A stretch of DNA of 64,000 nt from Paracoccaceae bacterium (GCA_026706985.1 JAPOXR010000014.1:20857-84856); one strand, 5' to 3'; numbered from the stretch's first letter, positions 43,309 through 53,191 are shown. Program-made: numbers and translations. Notes: a model not told the origin generated them from the sequence alone.

Positions 43309-44214
43309 ATGCTCGGCTTCGGCAAGAATTCAAAAAAATCTGATTCCACAACATCAGACAGTATCAATACCGGCAGCGAAGCGACTTTCGTCCAGGATGT
43401 GCTTGAGGGAAGCAAATCCGCACCGGTGCTGGTATATTTCACCGCCGCCTGGTGCGGGCCGTGCAAGAGCTTCGGTCCGGAGCTGGAAAAGTCGGTCCGC
43501 AAGGCGGGTGCCACACTGGTGAAGCTGGATGTCGATTCCTGTCAACGCGTCGCCGCACAGATGGGTGTGCAGTCAATTCCCGCAGTGTTCGCCTTCGTCG
43601 ATGGGAGGCCGGTTGACGGCTTTATGGGGGTTCGCGCCGCCAGGGAAATCGATGAATTCGTCGGCCGTTTCGCCGCTGCGGAGGGTGGCGATCTGGATCA
43701 GGAAATCGAGGCGGCGGAATCACTGCTTACGTCCGGTGCTGCGGTCGAAGCGGCGCAGCGCTTTGCCGCCATTCTTTCGCAACAGCCGGACAATGCCGCG
43801 TCGCTCGGCGGGCTTGCACGGGCATACCTGGCGACCGGAAATATAAAAGGGGCTGAATCGATTCTTGATTCGGCACCGGAATCGGTTGCGGATGCCAAGG
43901 AGATCACAGCCGCGAAGGCGGCGGTCGAGCTTGCCATGCAGGCGGCGGATGCCGGCCCGGTTGCGGAATTACGCCAGCGCCTCGGAAATGATCCGGATGA
44001 CCATCAGGCACGGCTTGATCTTGCCGCCTCACTGCTTGCTGAAGGGCGGAGTGCCGATGCTATCGACGAATTACTGGAACTGTTCCGGCGCGACCGGGAA
44101 TGGCGCGAAGGTGCGGCGCAGGCGCAACTGATAAAGATTTTCGATTCCCTGAAACCGAACGATCCGGTGGCCCTGAAGGGACGCCGGAAACTCTCGTCGC
44201 TGATCTTCTCCTGA
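43309..44214 (+). CDS. Thioredoxin-domain co-chaperone (YbbN/CnoX-like) with TPR region
   Basis: A 301-aa protein with a thioredoxin domain at about 27-130 containing the active-site AAWCGPCKSFGPE (CxxC), followed by a helical tetratricopeptide-like half (AAQRFAAILSQQPDNAASLGGLARAYL and more). In E. coli CnoX has lost the redox CxxC and protects proteins during oxidative stress with GroEL; this one retains CGPC, as in alphaproteobacterial members. ATG 43309 has GAGGTGCAGG before it. The LON-domain gene begins 6 bp after its stop. The 248 bp upstream (43061-43308) contain no supported gene. Confidence 0.9.
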   Translation: MLGFGKNSKKSDSTTSDSINTGSEATFVQDVLEGSKSAPVLVYFTAAWCGPCKSFGPELEKSVRKAGATLVKLDVDSCQRVAAQMGVQSIPAVFAFVDGRPVDGFMGVRAAREIDEFVGRFAAAEGGDLDQEIEAAESLLTSGAAVEAAQRFAAILSQQPDNAASLGGLARAYLATGNIKGAESILDSAPESVADAKEITAAKAAVELAMQAADAGPVAELRQRLGNDPDDHQARLDLAASLLAEGRSADAIDELLELFRRDREWREGAAQAQLIKIFDSLKPNDPVALKGRRKLSSLIFS

Positions 44215-44220
44215 AACTAG

Positions 44221-44880
44221 ATGGAGGCGGCATACCACCGGCACCCGATGTATACTCTCGCCGACCTTCCTGACACGATCCCACTGTTTCCATTGACCGG
44301 GGTTCTGTTATTCCGGCGGTGCAAATTGCCCCTGGTGATATTTGAACCCCGCTATGTCGCCATGATCAGCGACACGTTGAAATCGGAGCATCGGCTTGTC
44401 GGCATGATCCAGCCGAAGGCGGATAGCGAGGATGATTTGTTCCAGATCGGCTGCGCCGGGCGGATCATCCAGGTAGTTGAAGTCGAAGGCGGCCGGTTCG
44501 GCATCATCCTGGAAGGAGTTTCACGCTTTCGGCTGCGGCGGCAGGTTGATGGATTTGTTCCCTACAGGCGGGGTTTGGTGCGATGGCCGGAATTCGAAAT
44601 CGATCTCGGTGATCCGGAAACCGACGCGTCGCTGAATCGGAAGAAGTTTCTGAAACTGTTCGATCTCTACTGCGATCACGCGGGGATTCAGTGCAATCGC
44701 AAATCCCTGAAGCGGGAAGCTGACGATTTGCTGATCAATGCCGTTTCCATGGGCTGTGAATTGACACCTTCGGAGAAACAGGCATTGTTGGAATTGAGGA
44801 CACTGACGGAGCGCCGCGCCGCATTGGAAACCCTCCTTTCCATGGCGCTCGCCGACACCGAGGCAAAGACCCTGCAATGA
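44221..44880 (+). CDS. LON-substrate-binding-domain protein
   Basis: A 219-aa protein consisting of a stand-alone Lon N-terminal (LAN) domain: [41 protein letters not shown] and the helical C-terminal half. There is no ATPase or protease part, as in the known alphaproteobacterial family; a role in protein quality control is only inferred. Two starts are possible: ATG 44221, 6 bp after the previous gene but without ribosome-binding site, or ATG 44248, which matches the usual family N-terminus ([10 protein letters not shown]) with GGAGG about 20 bp before. The stop overlaps the Trm112 gene by ATGA. Confidence 0.88.
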   Translation: MEAAYHRHPMYTLADLPDTIPLFPLTGVLLFRRCKLPLVIFEPRYVAMISDTLKSEHRLVGMIQPKADSEDDLFQIGCAGRIIQVVEVEGGRFGIILEGVSRFRLRRQVDGFVPYRRGLVRWPEFEIDLGDPETDASLNRKKFLKLFDLYCDHAGIQCNRKSLKREADDLLINAVSMGCELTPSEKQALLELRTLTERRAALETLLSMALADTEAKTLQ

Positions 44881-45059
44881 GTGAACAATCCGAGATCGAC
44901 CGGAAGATGCTGGAGACCCTGGTTTGCCCGGTGACCCATGCCCGCCTGACTTATGACCGTGAGGCGCAGGAATTGATTTCGCAGGCGGCCGGCCTCGCTT
45001 TTCCGATCCGACGCGGAATTCCCATCATGCTGGAAGAGGAAGCCCGGACGCTGGACTGA
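44877..45059 (+). CDS. Trm112 family protein
   Basis: A 60-aa Trm112-like (YcaR/UPF0434) protein: [17 protein letters not shown], then [19 protein letters not shown]. Bacterial members often keep only the fold and few or no zinc-binding cysteines (here one). In yeast Trm112 activates several methyltransferases; the bacterial role is unclear. It overlaps the LON-domain gene by 4 bp and ends 5 bp from the converging UbiH-family gene. Confidence 0.92.
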   Translation: MSEQSEIDRKMLETLVCPVTHARLTYDREAQELISQAAGLAFPIRRGIPIMLEEEARTLD

Positions 45060-45064
45060 CCTGA

Positions 45065-46315
45065 TCAGACAGGCGGGCCTACCAGTAGCGAGGGCAGGGT
45101 GCCGGTAAGCCCGGCTGCCTCGCGGATGAGTCGGCGGCGGAGATGCGGCAGATGATCCACGGCCGCCATTCCCAGCCCACGGGTTGTGCGCAGCAACGGA
45201 TTGTCACTTGAAAAAAGCCGGTTGAAGCCATCGGTGGCTCCTGCGAACAGCGTCGCATCCAATCTTCTCCATGATTGGTAGCGTTCAAGCACAGCCGGTT
45301 CACCTATATCTTCGCCTCTCCGCCGCGCCGCTGTCAGCGTTTCAGTCAAAGAAGCCGCATCGCGGAAGCCAAGATTCAACCCTTGCCCCGCCAGAGGATG
45401 CAAAGCCGTCGCGGCCTCGCCAAGCAGTGCGGCGCGCGTTGCGGTGAATGATTCCGCGCGTGTCAATGACAAGGGAAATCTTGCCCGCGAACCGACCAGC
45501 CCGAGTTCTCCCAGAAATGAGCCGAAACGCGGCCGCAGCTCCGCGAGAAACCCGTCACTATCGAGCTCAGACAGGTGCCGCGCCTCGGCATGCGTTGTTG
45601 TCCAGACCAGCGATGAGATGTTGCCTTGCAGCGGCAATATGGCCAGCGGCCCGTTCGGCATAAAGAATTGATGCGCCGTCGCCGCATGCGGCTGCCCATG
45701 TTCCACCGCACAGACGATGGCTGACTGGCTGTATTCCCTGACCGAATAGCGGATACCGGCGGAGGCCGCGACAACGCTGTTGCGGCCGTCGCATCCGGCG
45801 ACAAGCGAACAGCTCAGGCCGCCATTGATTTCAGGTCTGGCGTGACCATTCTCAAAGGCGACCGCCCGGACTTCCGTTGACAGAAGGCGGATACCTGTGC
45901 AGCCGGCAACGGCTTCGGTTAATGCGCCACGCAGGAATCTGTCCTCGATCATACGGCCCATCGGACCGATCCCGCATTCCGCCGATTCCAGCCGGAGTTT
46001 GAACGGGCCGGCGCCTTCTCCAGCGCGGCCGTCGGTGATCTGGATCGCCTCAATCTCCTGGCTGCGACGGTGCAGTAATTCGCGGAAGCCAAGTGCCGCC
46101 AGCATCCGGCAGGATGCCTGCGACAGCGCATAGGCCCTGCCGTCGAAAGCCGACCGGTCACCATACCCGGTGACGGCATCGATCAACCCGACAGTGAAAC
46201 CGCTTTTGGCCGCCGCTAATGAGAACAGCGAACCGATCAGGCCGCCGCCAATGACGGCAATGTCAACTTCAGGCGGTTTCAAGACGGCAGAAACAGGACG
46301 CTTTGACGGGCACAT
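45065..46315 (-). CDS. UbiH/UbiF-family FAD-dependent monooxygenase (ubiquinone synthesis)
   Basis: Flavoprotein hydroxylase of about 416 aa, most likely in ubiquinone biosynthesis. The FAD-binding motif is IAVIGGGLIGSLFS at the N-terminus, the middle DG motif appears as LVAGCDGRNSVV, and the C-terminal FAD motif is LLGEAATALHPLAGQGLNLGFRDA. Which ring position it hydroxylates cannot be told. The start is uncertain: ATG 46315 overlaps the upstream TPR gene by 47 bp, while TTG 46282 would almost remove the overlap. Its place after trm112 is common in Rhodobacterales (from memory). Confidence 0.9.
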   Translation of the reverse strand: MCPSKRPVSAVLKPPEVDIAVIGGGLIGSLFSLAAAKSGFTVGLIDAVTGYGDRSAFDGRAYALSQASCRMLAALGFRELLHRRSQEIEAIQITDGRAGEGAGPFKLRLESAECGIGPMGRMIEDRFLRGALTEAVAGCTGIRLLSTEVRAVAFENGHARPEINGGLSCSLVAGCDGRNSVVAASAGIRYSVREYSQSAIVCAVEHGQPHAATAHQFFMPNGPLAILPLQGNISSLVWTTTHAEARHLSELDSDGFLAELRPRFGSFLGELGLVGSRARFPLSLTRAESFTATRAALLGEAATALHPLAGQGLNLGFRDAASLTETLTAARRRGEDIGEPAVLERYQSWRRLDATLFAGATDGFNRLFSSDNPLLRTTRGLGMAAVDHLPHLRRRLIREAAGLTGTLPSLLVGPPV

Positions 46316-47927
46316 CCGCGCGCGCCGCGGCAAGCTTGAATCGTTGCCGTGCCACCGGAATCAACTCCTGCATGTCGAGCCTGACCAGACATTCCAGATA
46401 GCCGCAGAGACTCCAGACATTGTCCGGATGCTGGCAGGCGCGTCGCAATTGGTTGTTGAGACCAAGATCGGCTTCATAGACAGGCAGTGCCTCCTGCGGC
46501 CGGTTCTGCTCCAGCAGCAGCGCCCCGAGCGCATGTCGGACCGGCTGCATCCATCCCCAGGGCTCATCATAGGGAAGATCGTCATCCAGTTTGACGGCCT
46601 CGCTCAGCAGTGCGAAAGCCTGTTCAAAATCCCCTTTTCGATAGGCGATTTCACCCTGCATCATTTTGCGTGCCACCGCTAAGATGTCGCGGCAGCTGTT
46701 ATTGAAGAGACAGCGGCTTTCCGGAATGGTCGCATATGCGGATTCGAACTTCTCCGCTTCCGCCTCGGCGGCGTCAACGCGTCCCGACGCCGCCATTGCT
46801 ACCGAGCGGGCGTAACGCATTGTCGTTGTGGTCACGCAGTAAAGGCCGCTGTCTCCCGGAAGTTCCTGTGCCAGCAACTCCTCCCACATGCCGAAGCGGA
46901 CCAGAACATGCTGGCGCACCGGAACAAATGCCTCGACCCAATCGGCCATCGGCGGCGATTCCACCCGCAGCAATTCCTCGGGCAGGGTGGAAGTCAATTC
47001 ATCCGCAGCTTCCAGTGCGGTTTTCCGGCACCCGAGAAACATCGCGCCGTAAACCTTGAAGTGATTATTGTGGCAGCGGTACAGCGTGTAGAATTTCAGT
47101 GCCCCTTCGCGTTCAAGAAACAGGCGGTCGGCGACCACGGCATCATGATTGCTGCTCACCACCCGCGAATAGTCGCCGCACAGGACATCAATATGCGTCG
47201 GCATATGTTGCAGATGGCCGGCATCCGGGATCAGGTTGCGCAGCTTGTCCGCCGCAGTCAGGGCCGCCTCCGGTGTCTGCGACATCTCCATGAGATGAAT
47301 ATACATATGCAGTAAACCCGGGTGATCATGCTGACCGCGGCGTTCAATCCGCTCCAACGCGGACTCCAGCACTGCCCTTGCTTCGACAGTGTGGGCACCT
47401 TCCGGGACTTCGCCGGTGGCGACGTCCCATAGCTCCCATGGTGAGAGCATCATGAGCGCATCCGCGAACAATGCAGCGACATCCGGGTCTTCCGGGTGAT
47501 GCGCATAAACCCCGCGCATCGCAACCGCGTAGGATTGCTCCCAGTCACCGTGTGCAGGGTGCATCCGGTCCTCGGGAAATCGTTTGCCTATAGCGGTGAT
47601 GAGGCGTTTCTCGGCTTCCGTACAGCTTTCGGTCAATCCCGCTGCTGAGACCGCGGCCTTATGCGCTGTGGCGACCGCCGCAGCTGCCTCCCGCTCGTCA
47701 AACGCGTCCCAGACCTTGTTGTAATTCGGGCCGGTTGCGTAAGCGAGACCCCAATATGCCATCGCGCAGGCGGAGTCCGCTGCCGCCGCGCGTTCGAAAC
47801 AGGCAGCCGCCTCTTCATGATTGAAGCCGTAGCACCAGGCCAGACCCCGGTCGAACCAGCTTTGCGCCTCTGTGGAGGAAGTTGTGATTTTGCGGCTGAA
47901 ACTTCCCAGATTGAATCCATACTCCAT
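46269..47927 (-). CDS. Large tetratricopeptide-repeat protein
   Basis: A 552-aa helical-repeat protein with TPR-like units (AQSWFDRGLAWCYGFNHEEAAACFERAA; GEIAYRKGDFEQAFALLSEAVKLD) and a distinctive central part with HLQHMPTHIDVLCGDY. No signal peptide or membrane helix; probably cytoplasmic. Function unknown; similar proteins are widespread in Proteobacteria. ATG 47927 is preferred because GAGGAGG lies 8 bp before it; a GTG 9 bp upstream is in frame. It lies 30 bp after the Liv operon on the same strand. Confidence 0.82.
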   Translation of the reverse strand: MEYGFNLGSFSRKITTSSTEAQSWFDRGLAWCYGFNHEEAAACFERAAAADSACAMAYWGLAYATGPNYNKVWDAFDEREAAAAVATAHKAAVSAAGLTESCTEAEKRLITAIGKRFPEDRMHPAHGDWEQSYAVAMRGVYAHHPEDPDVAALFADALMMLSPWELWDVATGEVPEGAHTVEARAVLESALERIERRGQHDHPGLLHMYIHLMEMSQTPEAALTAADKLRNLIPDAGHLQHMPTHIDVLCGDYSRVVSSNHDAVVADRLFLEREGALKFYTLYRCHNNHFKVYGAMFLGCRKTALEAADELTSTLPEELLRVESPPMADWVEAFVPVRQHVLVRFGMWEELLAQELPGDSGLYCVTTTTMRYARSVAMAASGRVDAAEAEAEKFESAYATIPESRCLFNNSCRDILAVARKMMQGEIAYRKGDFEQAFALLSEAVKLDDDLPYDEPWGWMQPVRHALGALLLEQNRPQEALPVYEADLGLNNQLRRACQHPDNVWSLCGYLECLVRLDMQELIPVARQRFKLAAARADVPVKASCFCRLETA

Positions 47928-47957
47928 CCTGCTCACCTCCTCATGGTCAAAATGCCC

Positions 47958-48668
47958 TTAACGGCCGAAATAGGCATCTTTCACATGCCGGTCACCGCTC
48001 AGCTCCTCCGTGGTTCCGGACATGCGGATCTCACCGGTCTCCAGCACCGACACGCTTGTGGCCAGACGCATGGCAAAATTAACATTCTGCTCGGCAATCA
48101 ATATCGTCAGGCCGAACTCCTCATTCATGCGCCGCAGTGCGGTTGCGATATCCAGGCAGACTTTGGGTGACAGACCAATGGTCGGCTCATCCACGATCAG
48201 CAGCCTCGGATCGGTCATGATTGCGCGGCCGAGAGACACCATCTGCCGCTCGCCGCCGCTTTGGGTGCCGGTTTCCTGCGACTGCCGCTGCCGCAGAACC
48301 GGAAAGAGTTCAAAAACCGTCCGGAGATTGCGCTCCGCCGCCGAAGGTGCGGTGGTGGCACCGGCGAGTAGATTTTCCCTGACATCCATATAGGGGAACA
48401 AATGCCCGCGTTCGGGCGCATAGCCAATGCCGGCGCGTACCCGTTCAGCCGGTTTCAGGCCAGTGATTCCGGCCCCGTCAAACCGGATATCGCCCTTGAT
48501 ACTGACCAGCCCGAGAATCGAATCCAGCAAAGTTGATTTGCCGGCTCCATTCGGTCCGATGATTGCCGAAATCGTGCCGGCCTCGACCGCCAATGAGACA
48601 CCGTGCAGCGATTGGGCGCGGCCGTAAAAGGCTTCCAGATTGGTGATTTCCAACAGAGGCACGATCAA
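47958..48668 (-). CDS. Branched-chain amino-acid-type ABC transporter ATP-binding protein (LivF)
   Basis: A 236-aa ATPase of the HAAT family. Walker A GPNGAGKST, signature TQSGGERQMVSLGRA, Walker B LLIVDEPTIGLSP and the H-loop region are all present, with the LivF-typical short length and C-terminus (DRHVKDAYFGR). The gene overlaps livG by 4 bp. It is the last transporter gene of a complete K-H-M-G-F operon. Ligand could be a branched-chain amino acid, amide, urea or another small solute. Confidence 0.94.
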   Translation of the reverse strand: MIVPLLEITNLEAFYGRAQSLHGVSLAVEAGTISAIIGPNGAGKSTLLDSILGLVSIKGDIRFDGAGITGLKPAERVRAGIGYAPERGHLFPYMDVRENLLAGATTAPSAAERNLRTVFELFPVLRQRQSQETGTQSGGERQMVSLGRAIMTDPRLLIVDEPTIGLSPKVCLDIATALRRMNEEFGLTILIAEQNVNFAMRLATSVSVLETGEIRMSGTTEELSGDRHVKDAYFGR

Positions 48669-49396
48669 TCCTGTCCCAAATAGGCTTCGCGGACCTGCGG
48701 GTTCTCCAGCACAGCGTCAAAGCTCCCCTGCGCGATGGCGGAGCCGAAAGAGATCGCGACCACCCGGTCCACCAGCGGACGCAGCGACTTCAGATCATGG
48801 CTCACTACCATATATGTCATTCCGTCACGTTTCCTCTGCAGAAGCAGCTCAGTCAATTGCCCGATTTCGGCAACCGTCAGCCCGGCGAAAACCTCATCAA
48901 GCAGCATGATGCGTGGGCCGGTGGCGAGATTGCGCGCCAGTTCGAGTTTCCGCAACTCTCCCATCGACAGCTGACCCGGCAACATTGATGCTTCGCGCGC
49001 CGTGAATCCGACAGTCTGCAGGAAATTCCATTCTGATTCGGTTGCCCGGTCGGGGATGAGCAGGCGCATGACACTGTCGGGCATGGCCCCGACACGGACA
49101 TTGTCGAGGACGGACATGTCGCCGAACGGGCGCGGAATCTGGTAGGTCCGGGCGATGCCGAGCTGAACCCGACGATGGGTCGGCAACCCGGTGATATCAC
49201 CGCCGCGGAAATGCACCGAGCCGGAACTTGGTTCCAACTCTCCCATCAGGATGCTGAAGGCGGTGGTTTTGCCGGCACCATTCGGCCCGATCAGGCCAAG
49301 ACATTCGCCTTCATCGACATGGATGTCGAGATCAGTGACCGCCGACAATCCACCGAACTGCTTCGAGACGCTTCGCATTTCCAGCAAAGGGGTCAT
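48665..49396 (-). CDS. Branched-chain amino-acid-type ABC transporter ATP-binding protein (LivG)
   Basis: A 243-aa ATPase, partner of LivF. Walker A GPNGAGKTT, signature LSMGELRKLELARNLA, Walker B IMLLDEVFAGL, and the LivG-type C-terminus (NPQVREAYLG) are present. It is tightly coupled by 4-bp overlaps with both neighbours. The two ATPases form a heterodimer under the LivHM permease. Confidence 0.94.
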   Translation of the reverse strand: MTPLLEMRSVSKQFGGLSAVTDLDIHVDEGECLGLIGPNGAGKTTAFSILMGELEPSSGSVHFRGGDITGLPTHRRVQLGIARTYQIPRPFGDMSVLDNVRVGAMPDSVMRLLIPDRATESEWNFLQTVGFTAREASMLPGQLSMGELRKLELARNLATGPRIMLLDEVFAGLTVAEIGQLTELLLQRKRDGMTYMVVSHDLKSLRPLVDRVVAISFGSAIAQGSFDAVLENPQVREAYLGQD

Positions 49397-50364
49397 TTAG
49401 CGGGTCCGCCCTCTGGTCTGAAACGGCGGAACCGGGCCAGCGCCAGACCATAGCCGGATTCAAGTATGCTGTAGATGCCATTCGGCTTCAACACATAGAC
49501 AATGAGAGCAACGCTGCCGAAAATCAGGAAACGCTCGGGACCGTCGATGAACGGGCGTAGATATTCGAGGAGAAAGGTGAGGAAAAATGCGCCGATGATC
49601 GGTCCGGCAATGGTTGTTGAACCGCCGATCAGGGCCGCCACCAGAATCTGGAAAAGGAAATTGATATCGAACATGGCGCGCGGTGCAATGGAGCCGAGAT
49701 AGTGAACATAGAATGCCCCGCCGATGCCGGCGACCAATGCGCTGACGCCGAAGGCGAACAGTTTGAGCCGGATCGTGCTCAACCCTGAAGCCGTTACCGC
49801 ACCTTCATCCATTCTGACCGCTGCGAGTGCGGTTCCCATGCGGGTGCGCGCCAGAAACCAAAGCAGGAGCGCGGCAACGAACAGGATGCTGAAGGAAAGG
49901 TAGAAATTTGGAACGGCGCCGCTGACAATGGATGTGATGCCGGAAATGCCGCGGGTGCCGCCGGTGATGTCCGGGCGCAGAACCTGCGTCAACTGATAGG
50001 CGAGTTCCATGAATGCCAGCGTCACGAGTGCGAAATAAGTGCCCCGGATACGCAGTGCCGGAACAAAGAAAAACAGCCCGCTGATCACGGTGATCAAAAC
50101 CGCGGATGGGATGCTGATGATCAATGGCCAATCGAATCTGAAGGAAAGAATCGCGGTTGAGTAAGCGCCGATCGCAATCAGAAACGGGTGCCCGAAACTG
50201 ACATATCCGGTGCGTCCGGAAATGAAATCCCAGCTGAGCGCGAAAATCGCCAGGAAATTGGCAAAAATCACCATCCGCAGGATGCCCGGTGGCAGCACCA
50301 GCGGCAGCAGGCACATCACGCCGCCGAACACGGCCCATCCAGCCAATTGCCGGTACGGGATCAA
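49393..50364 (-). CDS. Branched-chain amino-acid-type ABC permease (LivM)
   Basis: A 323-aa membrane protein with about ten helices and the LivM pattern FALSWDFISGRTGYVSFGHPF and the later GIGGAFYVHYLG. The frame starts at TTG 50364, immediately after the livH stop (50366-50368) so translation is probably coupled. Overlaps livG by 4 bp. Confidence 0.93.
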   Translation of the reverse strand: MIPYRQLAGWAVFGGVMCLLPLVLPPGILRMVIFANFLAIFALSWDFISGRTGYVSFGHPFLIAIGAYSTAILSFRFDWPLIISIPSAVLITVISGLFFFVPALRIRGTYFALVTLAFMELAYQLTQVLRPDITGGTRGISGITSIVSGAVPNFYLSFSILFVAALLLWFLARTRMGTALAAVRMDEGAVTASGLSTIRLKLFAFGVSALVAGIGGAFYVHYLGSIAPRAMFDINFLFQILVAALIGGSTTIAGPIIGAFFLTFLLEYLRPFIDGPERFLIFGSVALIVYVLKPNGIYSILESGYGLALARFRRFRPEGGPAK

Positions 50365-50365
50365 C

Positions 50366-51217
50366 TCAGATATCCCCTCGCCCGAATAGGCCTTTCGGCG
50401 CCATCACAAGCACAATGATGATCAACAGCATTGTGAAGACTCCGCGCAGTTCCGCGGCGATGTAGGTCGTGGTCACCACCTCCATGAATCCAATGATATG
50501 GGCGACGATCAGGCTGCCGATGATGCTGCCGATGCCGCCGACGACAACCACCGCTACGGCAATGATCAAGGGCCATACCCACATTGAGGGGAACAATTGT
50601 GTGTAGGTGGCGAAGAAGACGCCGGCGAGCGCACCGAGCGCACCCGAAATCATCCAGGTGGCGCGGTTCATCCGCTCCGGGTCAATTCCGGAAATGACCG
50701 CGCCTTTCCGGTCCATTGAAACCGCGCGGACCGCACGCCCGAATTGTGTGTACCGCACAAGGATCAGTAATCCGCCCAGCGCCACCCAGCTTGTGACCGT
50801 CGCCACGATGACATTGTAAGTGACAAAAATCTCCTCATAGCGGAACACACCGTTGATCACCGGCCACATGCTCTTGGATGTCGGCCTGTAAATCAGCACG
50901 ATCAGTGCCTGCATGGCTACGGCGAGAATGAGCGTGGAAATGCTGACCGCTTTCGGGTTGCCTTCAAGCCGCCGGACCAGGAATTCGTATACGATGACCG
51001 CGAACAGACCGCCTGCGATCAAGGCCCCCGCGAATCCGGCGACTTTCGGCAGGCCCTGCTCCTGCACGATGGTGAAGTAAACATAACCGCCGAGCATGAT
51101 GTAGGTGCCGTAGGCGAGGTTCAACACCCGGCCGACGCTGAAGATCATGGTGAAACCGACCGCTATCAGCGCATAAAGGCCACTCAAAGCCAGCCCTTGG
51201 ATGAGCAGATTGAGCAT
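50366..51217 (-). CDS. Branched-chain amino-acid-type ABC permease (LivH)
   Basis: A 283-aa permease starting MLNLLIQGLALSGLYALIAVG, the usual LivH N-terminus, with the conserved LNLAYGTYIMLGGYV and the C-terminal GGIGSIIGSLIVAHIIGF. ATG 51217 is chosen by homology; a TTG at 51244 is in frame, and neither has a good ribosome-binding site. A perfect stem-loop lies just upstream, after the binding-protein gene. Confidence 0.92.
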   Translation of the reverse strand: MLNLLIQGLALSGLYALIAVGFTMIFSVGRVLNLAYGTYIMLGGYVYFTIVQEQGLPKVAGFAGALIAGGLFAVIVYEFLVRRLEGNPKAVSISTLILAVAMQALIVLIYRPTSKSMWPVINGVFRYEEIFVTYNVIVATVTSWVALGGLLILVRYTQFGRAVRAVSMDRKGAVISGIDPERMNRATWMISGALGALAGVFFATYTQLFPSMWVWPLIIAVAVVVVGGIGSIIGSLIVAHIIGFMEVVTTTYIAAELRGVFTMLLIIIVLVMAPKGLFGRGDI

Positions 51218-51250
51218 GGGCGGAACCGGTTGATTCTGTGGCAATCAATG

Positions 51251-51276
51251 GCGTGGGGCGCCGCGGCGCCCCACGC
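51251..51276. promoter_or_regulatory. Intercistronic stem-loop after the Liv binding-protein gene
   Basis: GCGTGGGGCGCC and GGCGCCCCACGC are perfect complements with only two bases between, so about 11 bp pair with a 4-nt loop. Located 20 bp after the binding-protein stop (51297) and before livH. No T-tract. Equivalent in place to the hairpins at 14406, 17881 and 58108. Confidence 0.75.
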
Positions 51277-51296
51277 GGAATTCGACCTGCATCAGG

Positions 51297-52616
51297 CTAT
51301 TTGATCCAGGGCGGAACCTGGAACTCGCCATTGGCGTATTTGGGCGGATAGACAACCCGCGGCGATCCGTCATGATACCATTGGATGATTACCATGGGCG
51401 GAATGCCGTCATCATACGGGGCTTCCATGTCGAACTTGATATTGTGGGTGAATTCCAATCCGGTTCTCGGCTCGATTTCGCCCGGTTTCCAATAGGCATA
51501 GCGGTGCCAGAGCTGACCGTCTTTTTCCAGCACGACATCGGTATTCTCCATCTCCCGGACCCAGTCATCGAGTGGCTCGAATCCACCGGCACGCTCGGCG
51601 GCGGCAACAGCGTTCTTCAGCCCGAAATAGGCGTTGAAGCCATTGAAATGCGGAAAAATCGGCCGATCATCGCCGTAGCGGGCAATGTAGGTGTCGACAA
51701 ATGCCTGCGACACCGGGTCAAAATCCATGCCGATCGCCGGCAGCGGGCTGAAGGTCGACTGTCCGCCGCCCGCGCCGCCGGTATCATTCCAGAAATCGAG
51801 GCCGATGGCCGCCACATTGATTCCGGTCATCGGCACCGGAACCTGCAGCTTCACATATTGCGATGAGGGCACCTGGCTGTTGACTGACGAGATCAGGAAC
51901 AGGAAATCCGGCTTCAGCGCCGCCGCCTTGTTATAGATCGGCGCAAAATCCACCGTCTGGGTGTCATAGACAATCGTTTCCACGACCTCGATTCCGGCCT
52001 GCGCATTCAGCTCTTCGCCCACGAATCCGCCGACGGCTCCGGCGAAAGCGGTGTCCTCCTGCAGCATGACCACGGTCTTCCAACCCATTTGCCTGGCAAG
52101 CACATCGCGTCCGAAATCGATATAGACTGTGCCCAGCGCCAGGTCGTTGCCGACATTCATGAAATACATTTTGTATTTCTCGTAATCCGCGACCACCATT
52201 TCGATAATGCCGATATAGGAGGTCCAGGTATCCAGCGTCGGGGTCCGGAACTCCGCCATCCGCGGCAACCAGCCGAGTGAAACATCATCAATGCTGCCGG
52301 AAAGGATGAAGTCGGCGTTTTCGACCTCGTTCAGATACTCATAGGCCTTGATCCCCTCGGTCACATCTTCCTGTGTGTCGGCGGCTACCAGCTTGATTTC
52401 GCGGCCACCCAGGATTCCGCCACCGGCATTCAACTCATCCACAGCTATCTGTGCTCCTCGATAAGCACTCAATCCAGTGTCGGATGAGAGTGAGCCGATA
52501 TAGCCAATAACCACCGGGTCGGCGGCCAACGCCGGGCCGACCGGCATTGCCAGTGCTGTCGCGCCGGCAAAAGCGGCGACACCGACGCCGCGTTTCGCAA
52601 TTGTCAATAATTTCAT
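51297..52616 (-). CDS. Branched-chain amino-acid-type ABC substrate-binding protein
   Basis: Periplasmic receptor, 439 aa, with a signal peptide (GVGVAAFAGATALAMPVGPALA) and a type 1 binding fold: DPVVIGYIGSLSSDTGLSAYRGAQIAVDELN and GGILGGREIKLVAADTQEDV at the N-terminus. First gene of the operon, with GGGAG upstream. The ligand pocket resembles the FmdD/urea/amide-type group as much as LivK; ligand not assigned. Confidence 0.93.
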   Translation of the reverse strand: MKLLTIAKRGVGVAAFAGATALAMPVGPALAADPVVIGYIGSLSSDTGLSAYRGAQIAVDELNAGGGILGGREIKLVAADTQEDVTEGIKAYEYLNEVENADFILSGSIDDVSLGWLPRMAEFRTPTLDTWTSYIGIIEMVVADYEKYKMYFMNVGNDLALGTVYIDFGRDVLARQMGWKTVVMLQEDTAFAGAVGGFVGEELNAQAGIEVVETIVYDTQTVDFAPIYNKAAALKPDFLFLISSVNSQVPSSQYVKLQVPVPMTGINVAAIGLDFWNDTGGAGGGQSTFSPLPAIGMDFDPVSQAFVDTYIARYGDDRPIFPHFNGFNAYFGLKNAVAAAERAGGFEPLDDWVREMENTDVVLEKDGQLWHRYAYWKPGEIEPRTGLEFTHNIKFDMEAPYDDGIPPMVIIQWYHDGSPRVVYPPKYANGEFQVPPWIK

Positions 52617-52938
52617 GATCTACTCCCTTCGAGGCGGTAACGGCGTAAGCGCCGCTACAAGGTCGTCACTAGGCAATGTTTGGCTGTTGAAAGTCAACCC
52701 TTGGCGGCTCATTCGGCACCCTCTCTCCGGAAGCCGGAGTATCGCCACCCGGCGGCTTCATTATCCTGGCGACTGGCTGCCAGGCGGGGCATAGGTGGCG
52801 TCAACCAAATGCTGATCGGACCAAGTTATATCGCACCGGCTCCATTCCGGCATCTATGAAGACCTACCGGCCTCGGCACTGGAAATGGAGGTCGCTGCCC
52901 GCGAGGCCTGTCCGGAACTGCTTAGCCCGTCACATCTA
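52617..52938. other. 322 bp upstream of the Liv operon, no gene
   Basis: Should contain the Liv operon promoter in the first 100 bp. Further out, a short frame (YEDLPASALEMEVAAREACPE) may be transposon debris adjoining the IS110 remnant. Nothing else is supported. Confidence 0.45.
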
Positions 52939-53191
52939 TCAAGTCACTCTGCGGGCGCTTGAAGCTGTTCCGGCAAAATGCAGCCCAATGACCAGATCAC
53001 CCCCGTGAACCAGTTGGTGAAGGTTCTGTGCATCCGGCCTGACGTATACAGGGCGACCCGTTCGACCTCCGAACCAATTTGGTAGTGGTCGGGAAGCCGT
53101 CCCCGTCGTTGGGAAGAAACCTTTCCTTCCTGTCAAGATGAACATCAAGCTCTGACTTGCCCGCGTCGATTCCGGCGGCCACCTTGGTCAT
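52939..53191 (-). pseudogene. IS110-family transposase, N-terminal remnant with frameshift
   Basis: ATG 53191 begins MTKVAAGIDAGKSELDVHLD, the DEDD-transposase N-terminus of IS110 elements with its first catalytic aspartate. After about 40 codons the homology continues in another frame (VRPDAQNLHQLVHGGDLVIG), so a frameshift is present, and everything after about 85 codons is missing. It is a decayed fragment, bordering the carbohydrate locus on its left. Confidence 0.75.
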